Notes: generated from the sequence alone by a model not told the origin. Positions 18,390-28,588 are shown, counted from the stretch's first letter. The stretch is DNA of 64,000 bases from Candidatus Neomarinimicrobiota bacterium (GCA_022573815.1 JACZTG010000004.1:62001-126000), one strand, 5' to 3'. Numbers and translations: made by a program.

Positions 18390-19274
18390 ATGCAAGTAAG
18401 TGGTTTTTCATTTGTTAGAAATGGAATTAAACTTGGATACCCGATAAAAGAAGCGATAGCATCCATTCTACCAATTTGTGATGAATTCGTAATCGCCATC
18501 GGTAAATCTGAGGATGATACGTTGGAACAGGTGCAATCCATTCAAGATTCCCGGATTAAAATCATAGAAACGGATTGGGATGAAAAACATTTTGTTCATG
18601 GTAAGGTCAATGCCGTGCAATCGAATATTGCGCTTAATGAATGCGAAGGCGATTGGTGCTTTTATGTTCAGGCAGATGAAGTTATTCACGAAAAGTATTT
18701 GCCCATAGTAATGGAACGGATGAAGAATCTTTTGGATAACGATGACGTTCAGGGATTATTGTTCGATTATCTTCATTTTTGGGGTTCATTCGATTATTTC
18801 CAAAAATCCCGTAGATGGTATCGCCGGGAAGTCAGAGTGATCCGCAATAATATTGGCATTGAATCATGGAAAAGCGCTCAGAGTTTTCGTTTAAACGGGG
18901 AAAAACTCCGCGTGGCACACTCAAACGCCTCTGTGTACCATTACGGATGGGTTAGACCGCCAAAAGTGATGAAAGATAAGCAAATAGCGCTTGATTCAGT
19001 CCACCACGATAAAGAATGGGTAAAAAAGAAACACGAAGGAACCGCAACATCATTTGACTATGGTGATCCCAGGTATTTAACACGCTTTACTGACTCGCAT
19101 CCGAAAATTATGGAAGAACGAATTGCGCTTTATAACTGGGATTTTAACAGCGGCAATAAAGCCGGACATCCTCACGAAAAAATATTTGATAGAGCGCGGA
19201 CTTTTCTTGAGGACAGGGTATTGCATTATAGGATTGGTGAATATAAGAACTATATTTTGCTTAGTAATAAGTAA
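18390..19274 (+). CDS. Family 2-like glycosyltransferase
   Basis: 294 aa, GT-A-like. The start FSFVRNGIKLGYPIKEAI with AICDEFVI-like spacing, the acidic IETDWDE region and the DxD-like QADEVIHE (about residue 93) fit the family of GT2 enzymes found in LPS and capsule loci. The long C-terminal part (WGSFDYFQKSRRWYRREVRVI) is typical of a subgroup of these. It is the only plus-strand gene in the glycan locus and converges on the frameshifted GT4 gene, with 1 base between the stop codons. Confidence 0.8.
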   Translation: MQVSGFSFVRNGIKLGYPIKEAIASILPICDEFVIAIGKSEDDTLEQVQSIQDSRIKIIETDWDEKHFVHGKVNAVQSNIALNECEGDWCFYVQADEVIHEKYLPIVMERMKNLLDNDDVQGLLFDYLHFWGSFDYFQKSRRWYRREVRVIRNNIGIESWKSAQSFRLNGEKLRVAHSNASVYHYGWVRPPKVMKDKQIALDSVHHDKEWVKKKHEGTATSFDYGDPRYLTRFTDSHPKIMEERIALYNWDFNSGNKAGHPHEKIFDRARTFLEDRVLHYRIGEYKNYILLSNK

Positions 19275-19275
19275 C

Positions 19276-20288
19276 TTAGCCTAATCTATCTAAATAAATC
19301 CTTTCAACTCTATCTCCCCAACTTTCTACCGAATAATATTCTTTTATCTTTATTCGAGCAGTATTACCCATCTTTTTGCGGAGATTAGCAGAGCCGATTA
19401 AAGTATTTAATTTTTCGATCCATTCTTTATCAGACTTTACCAAATACCCATTCTCTGCGTTTGTAATAACAGAAGCATTAGCCCCACGTCGGAAGCAATA
19501 ACAGGTAATCCCGCTGCCATATATTGAATTATCTTAATAGCACATTTCCCTTTGCTCCATTCGTCATCTTTCAACGGCATTATTCCTATATCCATCTGAT
19601 AGAGATGACTCTTATAGTCATTAATATCCCACTTTATATTGACTATATTAATTCCCTTTGTTTCATAAGGTTTATCTGATATTACTTTAAGTATTACTTC
19701 GGGGCTATTTGTAGATATTTCAATGAATACTTTTTGCAATTCCTCTAAATATACCTGGTTATTCGATTGACCTATCCAGCCGATAGTAATAACTTCTTTA
19801 TCGTTTTTTCTTTGATAATCGTAATCTGAAAATTTTACTGTTGTTGGAACCACTCTGACATTATTGTTAAATTTTGTTGCGAATTTTGCGAAATGTTCAT
19901 TACCGGCTATCACTGTTTTCGCGGATCTAAGTACATATTTTAGTCGCCTTACGGTTTTAGGAGAGCCATTGCCAATCGCAGATAATTTCTTTGAAAACGA
20001 ATCTCTGGCGTAAAGCGCATCATTAAAATCGTAAATAATGTTTTTATTCAGACTTTTAATCATAAATAGAAACGGTCTTGAGAATAATTTTTTTTGTATA
20101 TGCACAATTTTTACAGAAAGAACTTTTTTCAATATAGAAACGAATTTTTTAAATCGAATGTGTCTCGCATAAATCCATTCTGCTTTCCATCCGTTGTCAT
20201 TTAAATAATTCACCCATTGCATGCGCGATATCGAGTGCTTGCGCCATCTCTCTTCATCTGAGTGATGATCTTTGATTATACGTTTCAA
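19276..20288 (-). pseudogene. GT4-type glycosyltransferase with a 1-base frameshift
   Basis: The open frame from 20288 ends at 19437 with a non-family tail (LMLLLLQTQRMGIW) just after the donor-site motif YMAAGLPVIASDVG. Adding one G to the GGGG run (CCCC at 19482-19485 on plus) restores GANASVITNAENGYLV and a normal C-terminus that runs to a TAA at 19276-19278, for a full protein of about 337 aa. So the gene is either truly broken or there is a homopolymer sequencing error. Otherwise it is a normal GT4-like enzyme (IGWIGQSNNQVYLEEL). It overlaps the upstream GT4 gene by 35 bases. Without the last 70 residues, activity is doubtful. Confidence 0.8.
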
Positions 20289-21384
20289 TAAATGCTTCCT
20301 CTGTCCTTCTTAGCATTTTATCAAGAGAAAAGTTATTTTCCGCGTGTTCTTTCCCCCGAACAGAAAGAGATTCTCTTTTGTTTAAATCAGATTTTAGTTC
20401 TATAAACTTCTTAGCTAAAGCGCTTACATCGTTCAGCGGCACAAGTTCAATGACATCATCTCCTTCCTTTGCAATCTCATCGACACCCGGAATATCGGTC
20501 GCAAGTACAGGGGTTCCTTGTGCCAGCGCTTCAAGAATCAAATTGGGCATTCCTTCATACAATGATGGATGAACCAATAAATCCGCGTCAGTTAGGATAT
20601 TAGGTACGTCCCACCGATGACTGATAAACTTGACTATTTCAGATAAACCTAAATTTTTCACTTCATTTCGTAATTCATTTTCTTCTTCACCATCACCAAT
20701 AATCACAACCTGTGTATTATTTAACTCATCTTTAACGAGAGACAAAGCTTTGAGGAAAAAGTTTTGCCCCTTTTGGTCTGATAACCTTCCTATAATAACA
20801 GCCAGGAACGTTTTATCAGAAATAGACAATTCTTTCCGGAACAATCCCTTTTCAATTTTGTCTGGAATGGCAACGCCATTATTTATTACATGTATTCTAT
20901 CACCATTAAGCCAGGGCAAAAGACCGAGTAAATGATTTTTCAATGCGGAGGATGGAGTAATAATCAGATCAACGAAATGCTCATAAACAATTTTAAACCT
21001 CCATCTATTCTTAATAAGAGCCAGTCCTTTTCTCATTATGACAGTAGGTCTTTGTCCAATAATATATGCTAATGACAGGAGTCGAAGATCCTTTTCTCTA
21101 CCTACGCATATCAGATCTATCTTCTCCTTAGTTGCGATATTTCTCAATTTATAACTTACAAAAGGGTTAAAATCCGAAGTGAATTTGACAGTATAATATT
21201 TAAAGGATTTAATATTACTCATTTCAATGAATTTGCTACCGGGTCTTCCGCAGTAAATCACCTTATAACCATTATCAGATAGTCCATTCCCCACCTCGAA
21301 CATCCATTTTTCAACCCCACCCCATTTATTCTTAGCGATTGAGCTGATGAACATTACGTTCTTTAATTTTAGATTGCTTGGCAT
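20254..21384 (-). CDS. Family 4 glycosyltransferase
   Basis: 376 aa GT-B enzyme. N-terminal GGVEKWMFEVGNGL is the acceptor-loop motif; the C-terminal domain has VIIGRLSDQKGQNFFLKAL and the E-x7-E motif in LYEGMPNLILEALAQGTPVL. It shares one base with the preceding GT9 gene (TAATG type junction) and overlaps the next GT gene by 35 bases, so the order MsbA-like, GT9, GT4, GT4 is one operon. Sugar specificity is unknown. Confidence 0.9.
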   Translation of the reverse strand: MPSNLKLKNVMFISSIAKNKWGGVEKWMFEVGNGLSDNGYKVIYCGRPGSKFIEMSNIKSFKYYTVKFTSDFNPFVSYKLRNIATKEKIDLICVGREKDLRLLSLAYIIGQRPTVIMRKGLALIKNRWRFKIVYEHFVDLIITPSSALKNHLLGLLPWLNGDRIHVINNGVAIPDKIEKGLFRKELSISDKTFLAVIIGRLSDQKGQNFFLKALSLVKDELNNTQVVIIGDGEEENELRNEVKNLGLSEIVKFISHRWDVPNILTDADLLVHPSLYEGMPNLILEALAQGTPVLATDIPGVDEIAKEGDDVIELVPLNDVSALAKKFIELKSDLNKRESLSVRGKEHAENNFSLDKMLRRTEEAFIETYNQRSSLR

Positions 21385-22445
21385 TAAATGAGCATTTTTA
21401 ACGCGGATATTACGTTTTCATAAGACGGGTTTAACGGCTCCACAACCTTATGAGGAGAATTGGTATAACCGTATCTGTTATAATTATCAACTTTAAAGAG
21501 CTGTACACACGGAATATTCATAGCCGCAGCTAGATGAAGAGGACCTGTATCCCCTGTGATAAAAAGTGTGCATTTTGATATTAAACCGATAAGCAGTCCC
21601 ATCGGCGGTGAATCGAAGTTGAATATATTTTTAGTGCGGATTTTATAGATTTTTTCAACCAAATCAACCTCGTCAGGGCCGCTGAATATAAAGATTTTCA
21701 TTCCTTTATTCTGTAGATGGGATATTAGTTTCAAATAATTTTCAATGTCCCACCTTTTATCGTATCGTCCACCGATATTTATGCCTATTATTTTATCTTC
21801 CTGATGTATCCCGAGTTTTTGAATCATTTCTTGCGCTTCTGCTATTTCCCCGGTAGTTGGAGTGAGTGAAGGGTAATTAACACGTTTTTTTTCTGATAGA
21901 TAATCCGCAAGATATAAGAATTTCCGGGATTCGTGCGAGTTTTCATCCATTATCGGTACGGATAGATTTAGAAATGATGATGATTCTTTCCGGTCATATC
22001 CTACAAACGCTTTGGAACGGGCAGATGCGCCTAAAAGAATATTGTTTACAGACAATGATGTCATACTACCTGCATCAATTACAAGATCATATTCTGCTTT
22101 TTTTAGCCGTTTCCTGAACTTAAAATAGTAAAATGGATTTTTAGCAGCCCGCTTTTGGTAAAATGGAATTATCTCATCTACTTCTTTAATATGTGATAGT
22201 ATTTCTCCATATTTATAACCTGTTATCAGATGTAACTCACAATCAGGATAGTCCTCTTTCAAAGCTTTTATCAGTGGAATTATAAAAATTAGGTTTCCAA
22301 TTCGATTATCCTGTCGAACTACTGCAATTTTTTTGATATTTAATTTTCTGAAATCCTGGAGGCTAATTTTGGTTGGGCTTGAAAAAGCCGAGAGGATTTT
22401 AATAATACCTCTTTTAATTTTCCTTTCGAGAAATTTAAAAAACAC
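21384..22445 (-). CDS. Family 9 glycosyltransferase (heptosyltransferase-like)
   Basis: 353 aa. AVVRQDNRIGNLIFIIPLIKAL at the N-terminus and GDTGPLHLAAAMNIPCVQLF near the C-terminus are the two GT9 signature regions. It is a distinct paralogue of the GT9 protein at 5781-6791. The start shares one base with the stop of the MsbA-like gene, and the stop shares one base with the next GT start. It probably adds a heptose or related sugar to the LPS core. Confidence 0.87.
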   Translation of the reverse strand: MFFKFLERKIKRGIIKILSAFSSPTKISLQDFRKLNIKKIAVVRQDNRIGNLIFIIPLIKALKEDYPDCELHLITGYKYGEILSHIKEVDEIIPFYQKRAAKNPFYYFKFRKRLKKAEYDLVIDAGSMTSLSVNNILLGASARSKAFVGYDRKESSSFLNLSVPIMDENSHESRKFLYLADYLSEKKRVNYPSLTPTTGEIAEAQEMIQKLGIHQEDKIIGINIGGRYDKRWDIENYLKLISHLQNKGMKIFIFSGPDEVDLVEKIYKIRTKNIFNFDSPPMGLLIGLISKCTLFITGDTGPLHLAAAMNIPCVQLFKVDNYNRYGYTNSPHKVVEPLNPSYENVISALKMLI

Positions 22446-24292
22446 TATACCTGGAATTGAAGATTGTACAGCTTGGCGTAGAGACCATCTTCTTCGATTA
22501 ATTCTTTATGAGTTCCCTCTTGAACTAATGACCCGTTATCGAGTACGATGATCTTGTCCGCTTTCTTCACTGTAGAAAGGCGATGCGCTATCATTATAAC
22601 GGTTCGGTTTGCCATTAAATTTTCGATTGCTTGCTGGACTTTCATTTCCGATTCCAAGTCGAGTGAAGAAGTTGCTTCATCAAATATTAAAATTGGTGGA
22701 TCATTTAAAATCGCTCTGGCAATTGCGACTCTTTGCTGCTGCCCTCCCGATAATCTTGTTCCTCTATCACCCAAGAATGTGCTATAGCCATCCGGAAGAT
22801 TAGTGATGAAGTCGTGAGCATTAGCAGTTTTAGCTGCCTGGATTATCGCCTCTTTACTCTTGTCCTCTCTTCCATACGCAATATTGTTTCTCACAGTATC
22901 GTTAAAAAGTATTACTTCCTGCGTTACATAGCCTGTTAATTTTCTCAGGTCTTCCAAGTTAATGTCTTTTAGATTTATGCCGTCAATGGTGATTTCGCCG
23001 GATGTGGTATCATAAAACCGGGGTATTAAATTGGCGAAAGTCGATTTCCCGGCACCGCTTGGACCGACTATCGCGAGTATTTCTCCTGATTTAATGCTGA
23101 TATTAATATCCTTTAATATAGCACCATCCCCGTAATTAAAATTTACGCTTTTAAAATCTATGGATTGTTCGATGCCTGTAATCCCGATAGGATTTGGAGG
23201 ATTCACAATTTTTGGTACTATATCTATGATTTCAAATAACCGTTCTCCGGCAGAAAGTCCTTCCTGTATGCGAATATAATGAGTTCCAATCGCTTTTAAC
23301 GGCTGCATCATACTGAATAGTGCGAATAGGTAAACTATAAAATCATTGGCTTCAATTGATTTGGCAAATATAACTTGTTTTCCTCCGAACCAAAGCACCA
23401 CTGTAATTGCAGCGATACCGACAATTTCAGAAACAGGAGAGGAAGTTTTCCTCCAAACAAACACTTTTCTCATTACGTCGTGGTACTCCTTCGACTTGCG
23501 GGAGAACTTATCAACCTCAAATTTCTCCATTCCAAATGCCTTAACCAACCGCATACCTGACAGTGTCTCCTGAATAATAGAAATTATATTTGCCATTAAC
23601 TTTTGAGATAGAAGAGCCTGACTTCTTAACATTTTTCCGATAAAATACATCAGTATTACAGATACTGATGTAACAGACAAAGCAATAACGGTGAGTTTCC
23701 AGGAAATCATTAATACGATTGCCAGATATAAGACTAATAGAAGTAAGTCTCGAATCATATTCAAGAATGTAGCCACAATGGCGGTATTTACTACTTGAAC
23801 ATCATTGGTCAGACGGGATATTAGCGTTCCTACTTTTGATTTATTAAAGTAGTCAAATGATAGATTTACCATATGACTATAAAGAATATTTCTTATGTCT
23901 CTGATAACACCCAGTTCGATGAGCGAAGCCATATAGAGATTTATGTAAAACGCGATATTCTTGATAAGAAAAACCACTATAATCGCTATACAGATAGTCG
24001 CAAGAGTTTCAAGTTTTGTATCCTGTATGATAAATCCGTTTACAAGATCGGTTACTTGAGTTTTTAATCCTTTTGTCATATCTATCTCGGAAAAATCAGC
24101 GAGTTCCCCTAATTTCGAAGAAGTAGTTACTTCAGTCATTTTATCAGGATAAAATATTATGTTAAATAAAGGGCCTATCATCCATATTGATGCGCTGCTG
24201 AATAATGCAAAAACTATCAGAGCAGCTACTGAGACGCCTAAATTACGAATATATGGCTTTAGGTAAGATAGTAATCTGATGTATAGATGCAT
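22445..24292 (-). CDS. MsbA-like lipid/glycolipid ABC exporter
   Basis: 615 aa half-transporter with an N-terminal six-helix exporter domain (about 1-320) and a C-terminal ATPase: Walker A GPSGAGKST, signature LSGGQQQR, Walker B LIFDEATSS and a normal switch histidine (IAHRLSTV). It resembles MsbA, the lipid A-core flippase. As it heads an operon with GT9 and GT4 genes, flipping of LPS core or a similar glycolipid fits well. Other exporters of this family move drugs or peptides, so the substrate is an inference. Confidence 0.85.
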   Translation of the reverse strand: MHLYIRLLSYLKPYIRNLGVSVAALIVFALFSSASIWMIGPLFNIIFYPDKMTEVTTSSKLGELADFSEIDMTKGLKTQVTDLVNGFIIQDTKLETLATICIAIIVVFLIKNIAFYINLYMASLIELGVIRDIRNILYSHMVNLSFDYFNKSKVGTLISRLTNDVQVVNTAIVATFLNMIRDLLLLVLYLAIVLMISWKLTVIALSVTSVSVILMYFIGKMLRSQALLSQKLMANIISIIQETLSGMRLVKAFGMEKFEVDKFSRKSKEYHDVMRKVFVWRKTSSPVSEIVGIAAITVVLWFGGKQVIFAKSIEANDFIVYLFALFSMMQPLKAIGTHYIRIQEGLSAGERLFEIIDIVPKIVNPPNPIGITGIEQSIDFKSVNFNYGDGAILKDINISIKSGEILAIVGPSGAGKSTFANLIPRFYDTTSGEITIDGINLKDINLEDLRKLTGYVTQEVILFNDTVRNNIAYGREDKSKEAIIQAAKTANAHDFITNLPDGYSTFLGDRGTRLSGGQQQRVAIARAILNDPPILIFDEATSSLDLESEMKVQQAIENLMANRTVIMIAHRLSTVKKADKIIVLDNGSLVQEGTHKELIEEDGLYAKLYNLQFQV

Positions 24293-24384
24293 GTCGGTTT
24301 TTATGACAAACTATGCGGTACGATTATAGTATTTAGGTAAGAAGCAATCAATTGAGAGCGATCATTACTGCAAAATGAATGTAA

Positions 24385-25071
24385 TTAAATTCTCTTGGTA
24401 AACTCTAAGCGAAACTTGTCATAATCAAGGATAATTAATTTTTTCCCTTGTCTGTCGATATATTTCCTGTCTTTGAAATCACTCAGCATCCTTGATATTG
24501 TTTCTCTTGAAGTACCGGACATATTTGCCATATCCTGCTGCATCGGAAGCTCTTCTATAGTCACTTGCCCCATTTTGAACGTACCGGACTCTTCTGCAAT
24601 TCGGAGTAATGTCAGAGCGACTCGATTTTCAGCATCTGACAATGAAAGAAATTCAATTTGTTGATCGGACTTTCTGATTCTACGAGCCAGTTCCTCCAAC
24701 AAAGAAATAGCAATTTGCGGGTTATCTTTCAATATCGTTAGAAAATCTTCTCTTTTTAGTATAAACACTTCTGAATCCGAGAGAGCAATTACATTTGCGG
24801 AACGAGCCTCTCCATCCAAAAGTGACATCTCCCCGAAAAATTCACCTTCTGCCAATATTGATAATATTACTTCTTTGCCTTCTTCACTTAATCTCGTGAT
24901 TTTTACCTTACCTTCATTAATTATAAACAGTGAATCACCGGGATCTTCCTCAAAAAGTATGATATTACCCTTTTTATAGGAGCGAGTGTGAACATGCCCC
25001 CATATTGCTTTCATCTCATTCTCTTCTAATTCACCAAATAAAGGCAGATTACTAAGAAGTTGATAACTCAT
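24385..25071 (-). CDS. Crp/Fnr-family transcription regulator
   Basis: 228 aa. An N-terminal cyclic-nucleotide-binding-like jelly roll with the phosphate-cassette sequence FGEMSLLDGEARSANV (Arg-Ser-Ala retained, so binding of cAMP or another cyclic nucleotide is possible), the long dimer helix, and a C-terminal winged helix with MANMSGTSRETISRMLSDF. There are no cysteines placed as in Fnr, so an iron-sulfur oxygen sensor is unlikely. Upstream lies a 253-base region shared with the divergent rpsT. The targets are unknown; the palindromes at 17041 and 17193 do not look like the usual Crp TGTGA-type site. Confidence 0.9.
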   Translation of the reverse strand: MSYQLLSNLPLFGELEENEMKAIWGHVHTRSYKKGNIILFEEDPGDSLFIINEGKVKITRLSEEGKEVILSILAEGEFFGEMSLLDGEARSANVIALSDSEVFILKREDFLTILKDNPQIAISLLEELARRIRKSDQQIEFLSLSDAENRVALTLLRIAEESGTFKMGQVTIEELPMQQDMANMSGTSRETISRMLSDFKDRKYIDRQGKKLIILDYDKFRLEFTKRI

Positions 25072-25216
25072 TTAACAGGCTCCGCAAAAATATTGATATC
25101 AACTCTAAAGGATGTATTTTTCATAAGCTTTAAGTTATTTGGGTTTAACTGTTAATTGCAAGTATTTTGTAAGGAATATGTGACTGTATAAACCTGGAAG
25201 AATGGTTCTGACGCAG

Positions 25217-25232
25217 CAAACAGAGATTCAGT
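25217..25232. repeat. 16-bp direct repeat, copy upstream of rpsT
   Basis: CAAACAGAGATTCAGT occurs here and again, identical, at 25599-25614 just after the rpsT stop. The copies are 382 bp apart and bracket the gene and its promoter. The flanking bases differ at once on both sides. Confidence 0.5.
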
Positions 25233-25262
25233 ATTACCTTTTCCCATAATATTAAAAAAGGT

Positions 25263-25291
25263 TTGACATCCTATGATAAGAAATATATATT
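25263..25291 (+). promoter_or_regulatory. Sigma-70-type promoter of rpsT
   Basis: TTGACA (25263-25268), a 17-base spacer and TATATT (25286-25291). Start of transcription would be near 25298. The ribosome-binding GGAG at 25307-25310 lies 14 bases before the ATG at 25325, longer than usual. The leader is only about 27 bases. Confidence 0.7.
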
Positions 25292-25324
25292 ACGTCGCTT
25301 GAAAGAGGAGATATAAAAAAACCA

Positions 25325-25579
25325 ATGGCAAACCATAAATCGACAATAAAAAGAATCAAGACCGATGCAAAGCGTCGCCTTAGAAATAATAGTCATAAAT
25401 CTATGATGAAAACTCATATTAAAAACGTCCTGAGCACTACTGATAAAGAACAAGCGGAAGTTCTATTTAGAAAAACCATGAAAATTATAGATAAGATAGC
25501 AGCTAAGAAAATAATTCATGCTAATAGAGCAAGTTCTTACAAATCAAGACTCGCTACTTATGTCAATTCGCTCGGATAA
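25325..25579 (+). CDS. rpsT: 30S ribosomal protein S20
   Basis: 84 aa, basic and helical, the normal S20 length. MANHKSTIKRIKTDAKRRLRN at the start and the C-terminal KIIHANRASSYKSRLA are characteristic. S20 binds 16S rRNA early in 30S assembly. Single-gene unit with its own near-consensus promoter. It converges on guaB; the 55 bases between the stops hold a weak AGAGA/TCTCT hairpin (25604-25619) within and after the direct-repeat copy, not a strong terminator. Confidence 0.97.
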   Translation: MANHKSTIKRIKTDAKRRLRNNSHKSMMKTHIKNVLSTTDKEQAEVLFRKTMKIIDKIAAKKIIHANRASSYKSRLATYVNSLG

Positions 25580-25598
25580 ATAACAGCTCTACCCTTTT

Positions 25599-25614
25599 CA
25601 AACAGAGATTCAGT
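25599..25614. repeat. 16-bp direct repeat, copy downstream of rpsT
   Basis: Second identical copy of the 16-mer at 25217-25232. It begins 20 bases after the rpsT stop and ends 20 bases before the guaB stop. Here its AGAGA can pair with the following TCTCT to form a five-pair stem. Confidence 0.5.
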
Positions 25615-25634
25615 TCTCTCAACTTCTAAGTAAG

Positions 25635-27107
25635 TTATACCTGTCCGCTTGACTGATAGTTAGGCGCTTCTCTTGATATTATAAGGTCGTGAGGATGACT
25701 TTCCCTAATACCCGATGAGGTAACCCTTGAAAATTTTGCGTTATTCCTAAAAGATTCAATATCCGGAGCGCCACAGTAGCCCATAGCGGCACGCACTCCT
25801 CCTAAAAATTGATGCACAGAATCTCTCACATGCCCGCGGTAAGGAACTCTTCCTTCAATTCCCTCCGGTACTAGCTTAGATGACTCTTCGTCTTCCTGAA
25901 AATACCTGTCGCTCCCTCCCTTTTGCATCGCTCCTATTGACCCCATTCCTCTATAAGTCTTAAACCACCTACCGTCAAGAAGTATCATTTCTCCGGGACT
26001 TTCTTCCATTCCTGCGAGAACGCTGCCCATCATCACAGATGATGCTCCTGAAGCAAGCGCTTTTGCTATATCTCCGGAATATCTGATTCCGCCATCCGCA
26101 ATTATGGGGATATTATGATCTTTTGCCGCTTTATAACAATTCATAACAGCCGTAAGCTGAGGCATTCCAACACCCGTAACCACACGCGTCGTGCAAGAAG
26201 CTCCGGGTCCTATACCAACCTTCACCGCATCAGCACCACTCTTAATAAGAGCCGCTGTTCCTTCTTCCGTTACAACATTACCCGCAATAATTTCTTGTTC
26301 GGGATAAAGTGATTTTATTTTCTCCACGAGTTTTAACACCCCTTCGGAGTGTCCGTGGGCAGAATCAATAACCAACACATCAACTTGAGAATTAATTAAT
26401 TGCTCTGCTCTATCTAATGAATCTTTTGCAACCCCGATTGCTGCACCTACTCTCAATCTACCCTTCGAATCCTTTGAAGCGTCCGGGAATTTGCGTGATT
26501 TCTCAATATCCTTGACGGTTAATAGTCCTGTAAGCTTCTCAGCGTCATTAACTAAAGGTAATTTTTCTATTCTGTTATCAGCTAAGATTTTTAAAGCGTC
26601 TTCGAATGATGTGTCATATGGCGCGGTGATTAATTTGTCTCCGGAAGTCATAACTTCTGAAATAGGAGTAGAGAAATCGGTTACATTCCATATGTCCCGA
26701 TGCGTAACAATACCCCGAATAAATCCGTCCTCAACCACAGGAAATCCTGAAATAGATCTCAATTTTAAAAGTTTTAGTGCGTCACCCACATTACTATTTA
26801 ATGAAATAGTTACAGGGTCTTGAATAATTGTGCTCTCCGCTCTTTTGACTCTGTCCACCGCTTCAGACTGTTCTTTTATTGCTTGATTTCTGTGTAAAAT
26901 ACCAATGCCGCCTATTATTGCCATCTCAATTGCCATTTTCGAACCGGTTACAGTATCCATTGCTGCGGATACAAGTGGCGCCGAGAGTGCAAGTTTTTTT
27001 GTTAATTGAGTATTCAGATTAACATCTCTCGGTAAAACCTTTGAGTGAGCGGGAATTAATAATACGTCGTCGAATGTCAGCGCTTCGTATTCTATTTTAT
27101 CTGTCAT
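25635..27107 (-). CDS. guaB: Inosine-5'-monophosphate dehydrogenase
   Basis: Oxidises IMP to XMP with NAD, the committed step to GTP. 490 aa, full length. The TIM-barrel is split by two CBS domains (about residues 95-205). The catalytic loop [13 protein letters not shown] carries Cys305, and the flap region has [13 protein letters not shown]. It has its own 89-base upstream gap from the alanine symporter gene. Confidence 0.97.
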   Translation of the reverse strand: MTDKIEYEALTFDDVLLIPAHSKVLPRDVNLNTQLTKKLALSAPLVSAAMDTVTGSKMAIEMAIIGGIGILHRNQAIKEQSEAVDRVKRAESTIIQDPVTISLNSNVGDALKLLKLRSISGFPVVEDGFIRGIVTHRDIWNVTDFSTPISEVMTSGDKLITAPYDTSFEDALKILADNRIEKLPLVNDAEKLTGLLTVKDIEKSRKFPDASKDSKGRLRVGAAIGVAKDSLDRAEQLINSQVDVLVIDSAHGHSEGVLKLVEKIKSLYPEQEIIAGNVVTEEGTAALIKSGADAVKVGIGPGASCTTRVVTGVGMPQLTAVMNCYKAAKDHNIPIIADGGIRYSGDIAKALASGASSVMMGSVLAGMEESPGEMILLDGRWFKTYRGMGSIGAMQKGGSDRYFQEDEESSKLVPEGIEGRVPYRGHVRDSVHQFLGGVRAAMGYCGAPDIESFRNNAKFSRVTSSGIRESHPHDLIISREAPNYQSSGQV

Positions 27108-27196
27108 ATTGTTAATTTAAATTTCAATTAGTCTATCTAAGTTGTTAGTTAGAGTGCAACTAAGAATATACCGAATACAAAATTAGATTGATAATT

Positions 27197-28570
27197 CTAT
27201 TTTCCATCTTCGTCTTCGTAAACGAAATCTTTCTCTTCACGCTTATCATTACCGGTAGCTAATCTCACTACAACCCCGCCAAGCGCAACTAATGCAATTA
27301 AATTTGGTACTACCATCATACCGTTCATTACATCTGCTAATATCCAGATAGCTTCAACTTCGTTCACCGTGCCCGCAAGCAGGGCAAAGCAAAATAACCA
27401 CCTGAATGGTATTCTGATTTTATCACCGAATAAATATGCGAAGCCTTGTTCACCATAATAGGGCCATGCGATCAGAGTTGAAAATCCGAATAGAACTGAA
27501 GCAGCTCCTACAACCCAACCGCCAATTGTTCCAATTCCAATTTCAAATGAACTCGCAACAAGCACTGTGCTTGTATTACCGGTAGTCCATAACGCAGCTG
27601 ACAGAATCACAAGAGCTGTAATGGTATTAATGACTATAGTATCAATAAACACGCCTATCATACTCACTCTACCTTGCGAGCGAGGTGAGCTCACCTTTGC
27701 CACCCCGTGTATTACAGGAGCGACGCCTGCTCCGGCTTCGCTTGAAAACGTTCCTCTCGCCACACCGTATCGCATCGCCATCATTACAGAAGCGCCAGCA
27801 AAACCACCCGTCGCACTTTGCGGAGTAAATGCAGAATGGACTATAAGAGATAACAATGATGGAATTTCCGCTATGTTGAGCAGGATTATGAAAATTCCCA
27901 CTCCTAAATATGCTATAACCATAAACGGTGTCAATTTTATCGCAACTGCGGCGATACCCTTGATTCCTTTTATTATAACTAACCAGATAAGTATTGCGAT
28001 AACAATTCCGCTGAGCAGCATTGGAATGCCAAGCAATTTATTGATGACCAACGTCATTGAGTTTATTTGAATCGTAGAAGTGGTAATAAGAGTCCTGAGA
28101 CCCATAAAAAATGCAAAAATAAAAGCAAGCCATTTCCACCCTAATCCATATTTAATGTAATACATTGGGCCGGCCAAAATACTACCATCTTTTCTAACGC
28201 GCCTGTAATAAACTCCAAGGGACGATTCGGCAAAAGAATTTGCCATTCCGAGCAGAGCGGATATCCACATCCAGAATATTGCTCCGGGTCCTCCAATTGC
28301 AATCGCTGTAGCGACACCGGCAATATTTCCGTTTCCTACTACTCCTCCCAATGAAGTCATTAAAGCTTCATAGGAGGTCAAATCCCCTTTCTCCTTTTCG
28401 CTGGTACTACTTAACCTATATTTGCTAAGGAGAAACTTTAATGCGTCTGTGAATCCAAACAGCTGAATAAATTTCAATCTTATTGTAAAATATATTCCTA
28501 TCCCCAGAAGAAATATCAACATATGAGGACCCCATACAATTGTGCCGATAAGTTTTATAAAATCTACCAT
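27197..28570 (-). CDS. Alanine/glycine:cation symporter (AGCS family)
   Basis: 457 aa, about ten to eleven membrane segments. The conserved motifs GGVVGNGNIAGVATAIAIGG and the region GTFSSEAGAGVAPVIHG are those of the sodium:alanine symporters. It would take up alanine or glycine with Na+ (or H+). The start is 18 bases after the dinG stop, so the two may be co-transcribed. The acidic, charged C-terminus (KREEKDFVYEDEDGK) is cytoplasmic. Confidence 0.93.
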   Translation of the reverse strand: MVDFIKLIGTIVWGPHMLIFLLGIGIYFTIRLKFIQLFGFTDALKFLLSKYRLSSTSEKEKGDLTSYEALMTSLGGVVGNGNIAGVATAIAIGGPGAIFWMWISALLGMANSFAESSLGVYYRRVRKDGSILAGPMYYIKYGLGWKWLAFIFAFFMGLRTLITTSTIQINSMTLVINKLLGIPMLLSGIVIAILIWLVIIKGIKGIAAVAIKLTPFMVIAYLGVGIFIILLNIAEIPSLLSLIVHSAFTPQSATGGFAGASVMMAMRYGVARGTFSSEAGAGVAPVIHGVAKVSSPRSQGRVSMIGVFIDTIVINTITALVILSAALWTTGNTSTVLVASSFEIGIGTIGGWVVGAASVLFGFSTLIAWPYYGEQGFAYLFGDKIRIPFRWLFCFALLAGTVNEVEAIWILADVMNGMMVVPNLIALVALGGVVVRLATGNDKREEKDFVYEDEDGK

Positions 28571-28588
28571 AAGGTTGCCGGAGTACTG

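Noticed and set aside
25093-25102. TTGATATCAA upstream of the Crp/Fnr-family gene, like an Fnr site
   Set aside because: The Fnr dyad needs four bases between TTGAT and ATCAA; here there are none, and the protein lacks the Fnr cysteines.
25580-25634. Bidirectional terminator between rpsT and guaB
   Set aside because: Only a five-pair AGAGA/TCTCT stem without a T run; too weak to call.
27567-28070. Plus-strand open frame of 167 codons over the alanine symporter
   Set aside because: Shadow of a conserved membrane protein; hydrophobic-codon complement gives long open frames.
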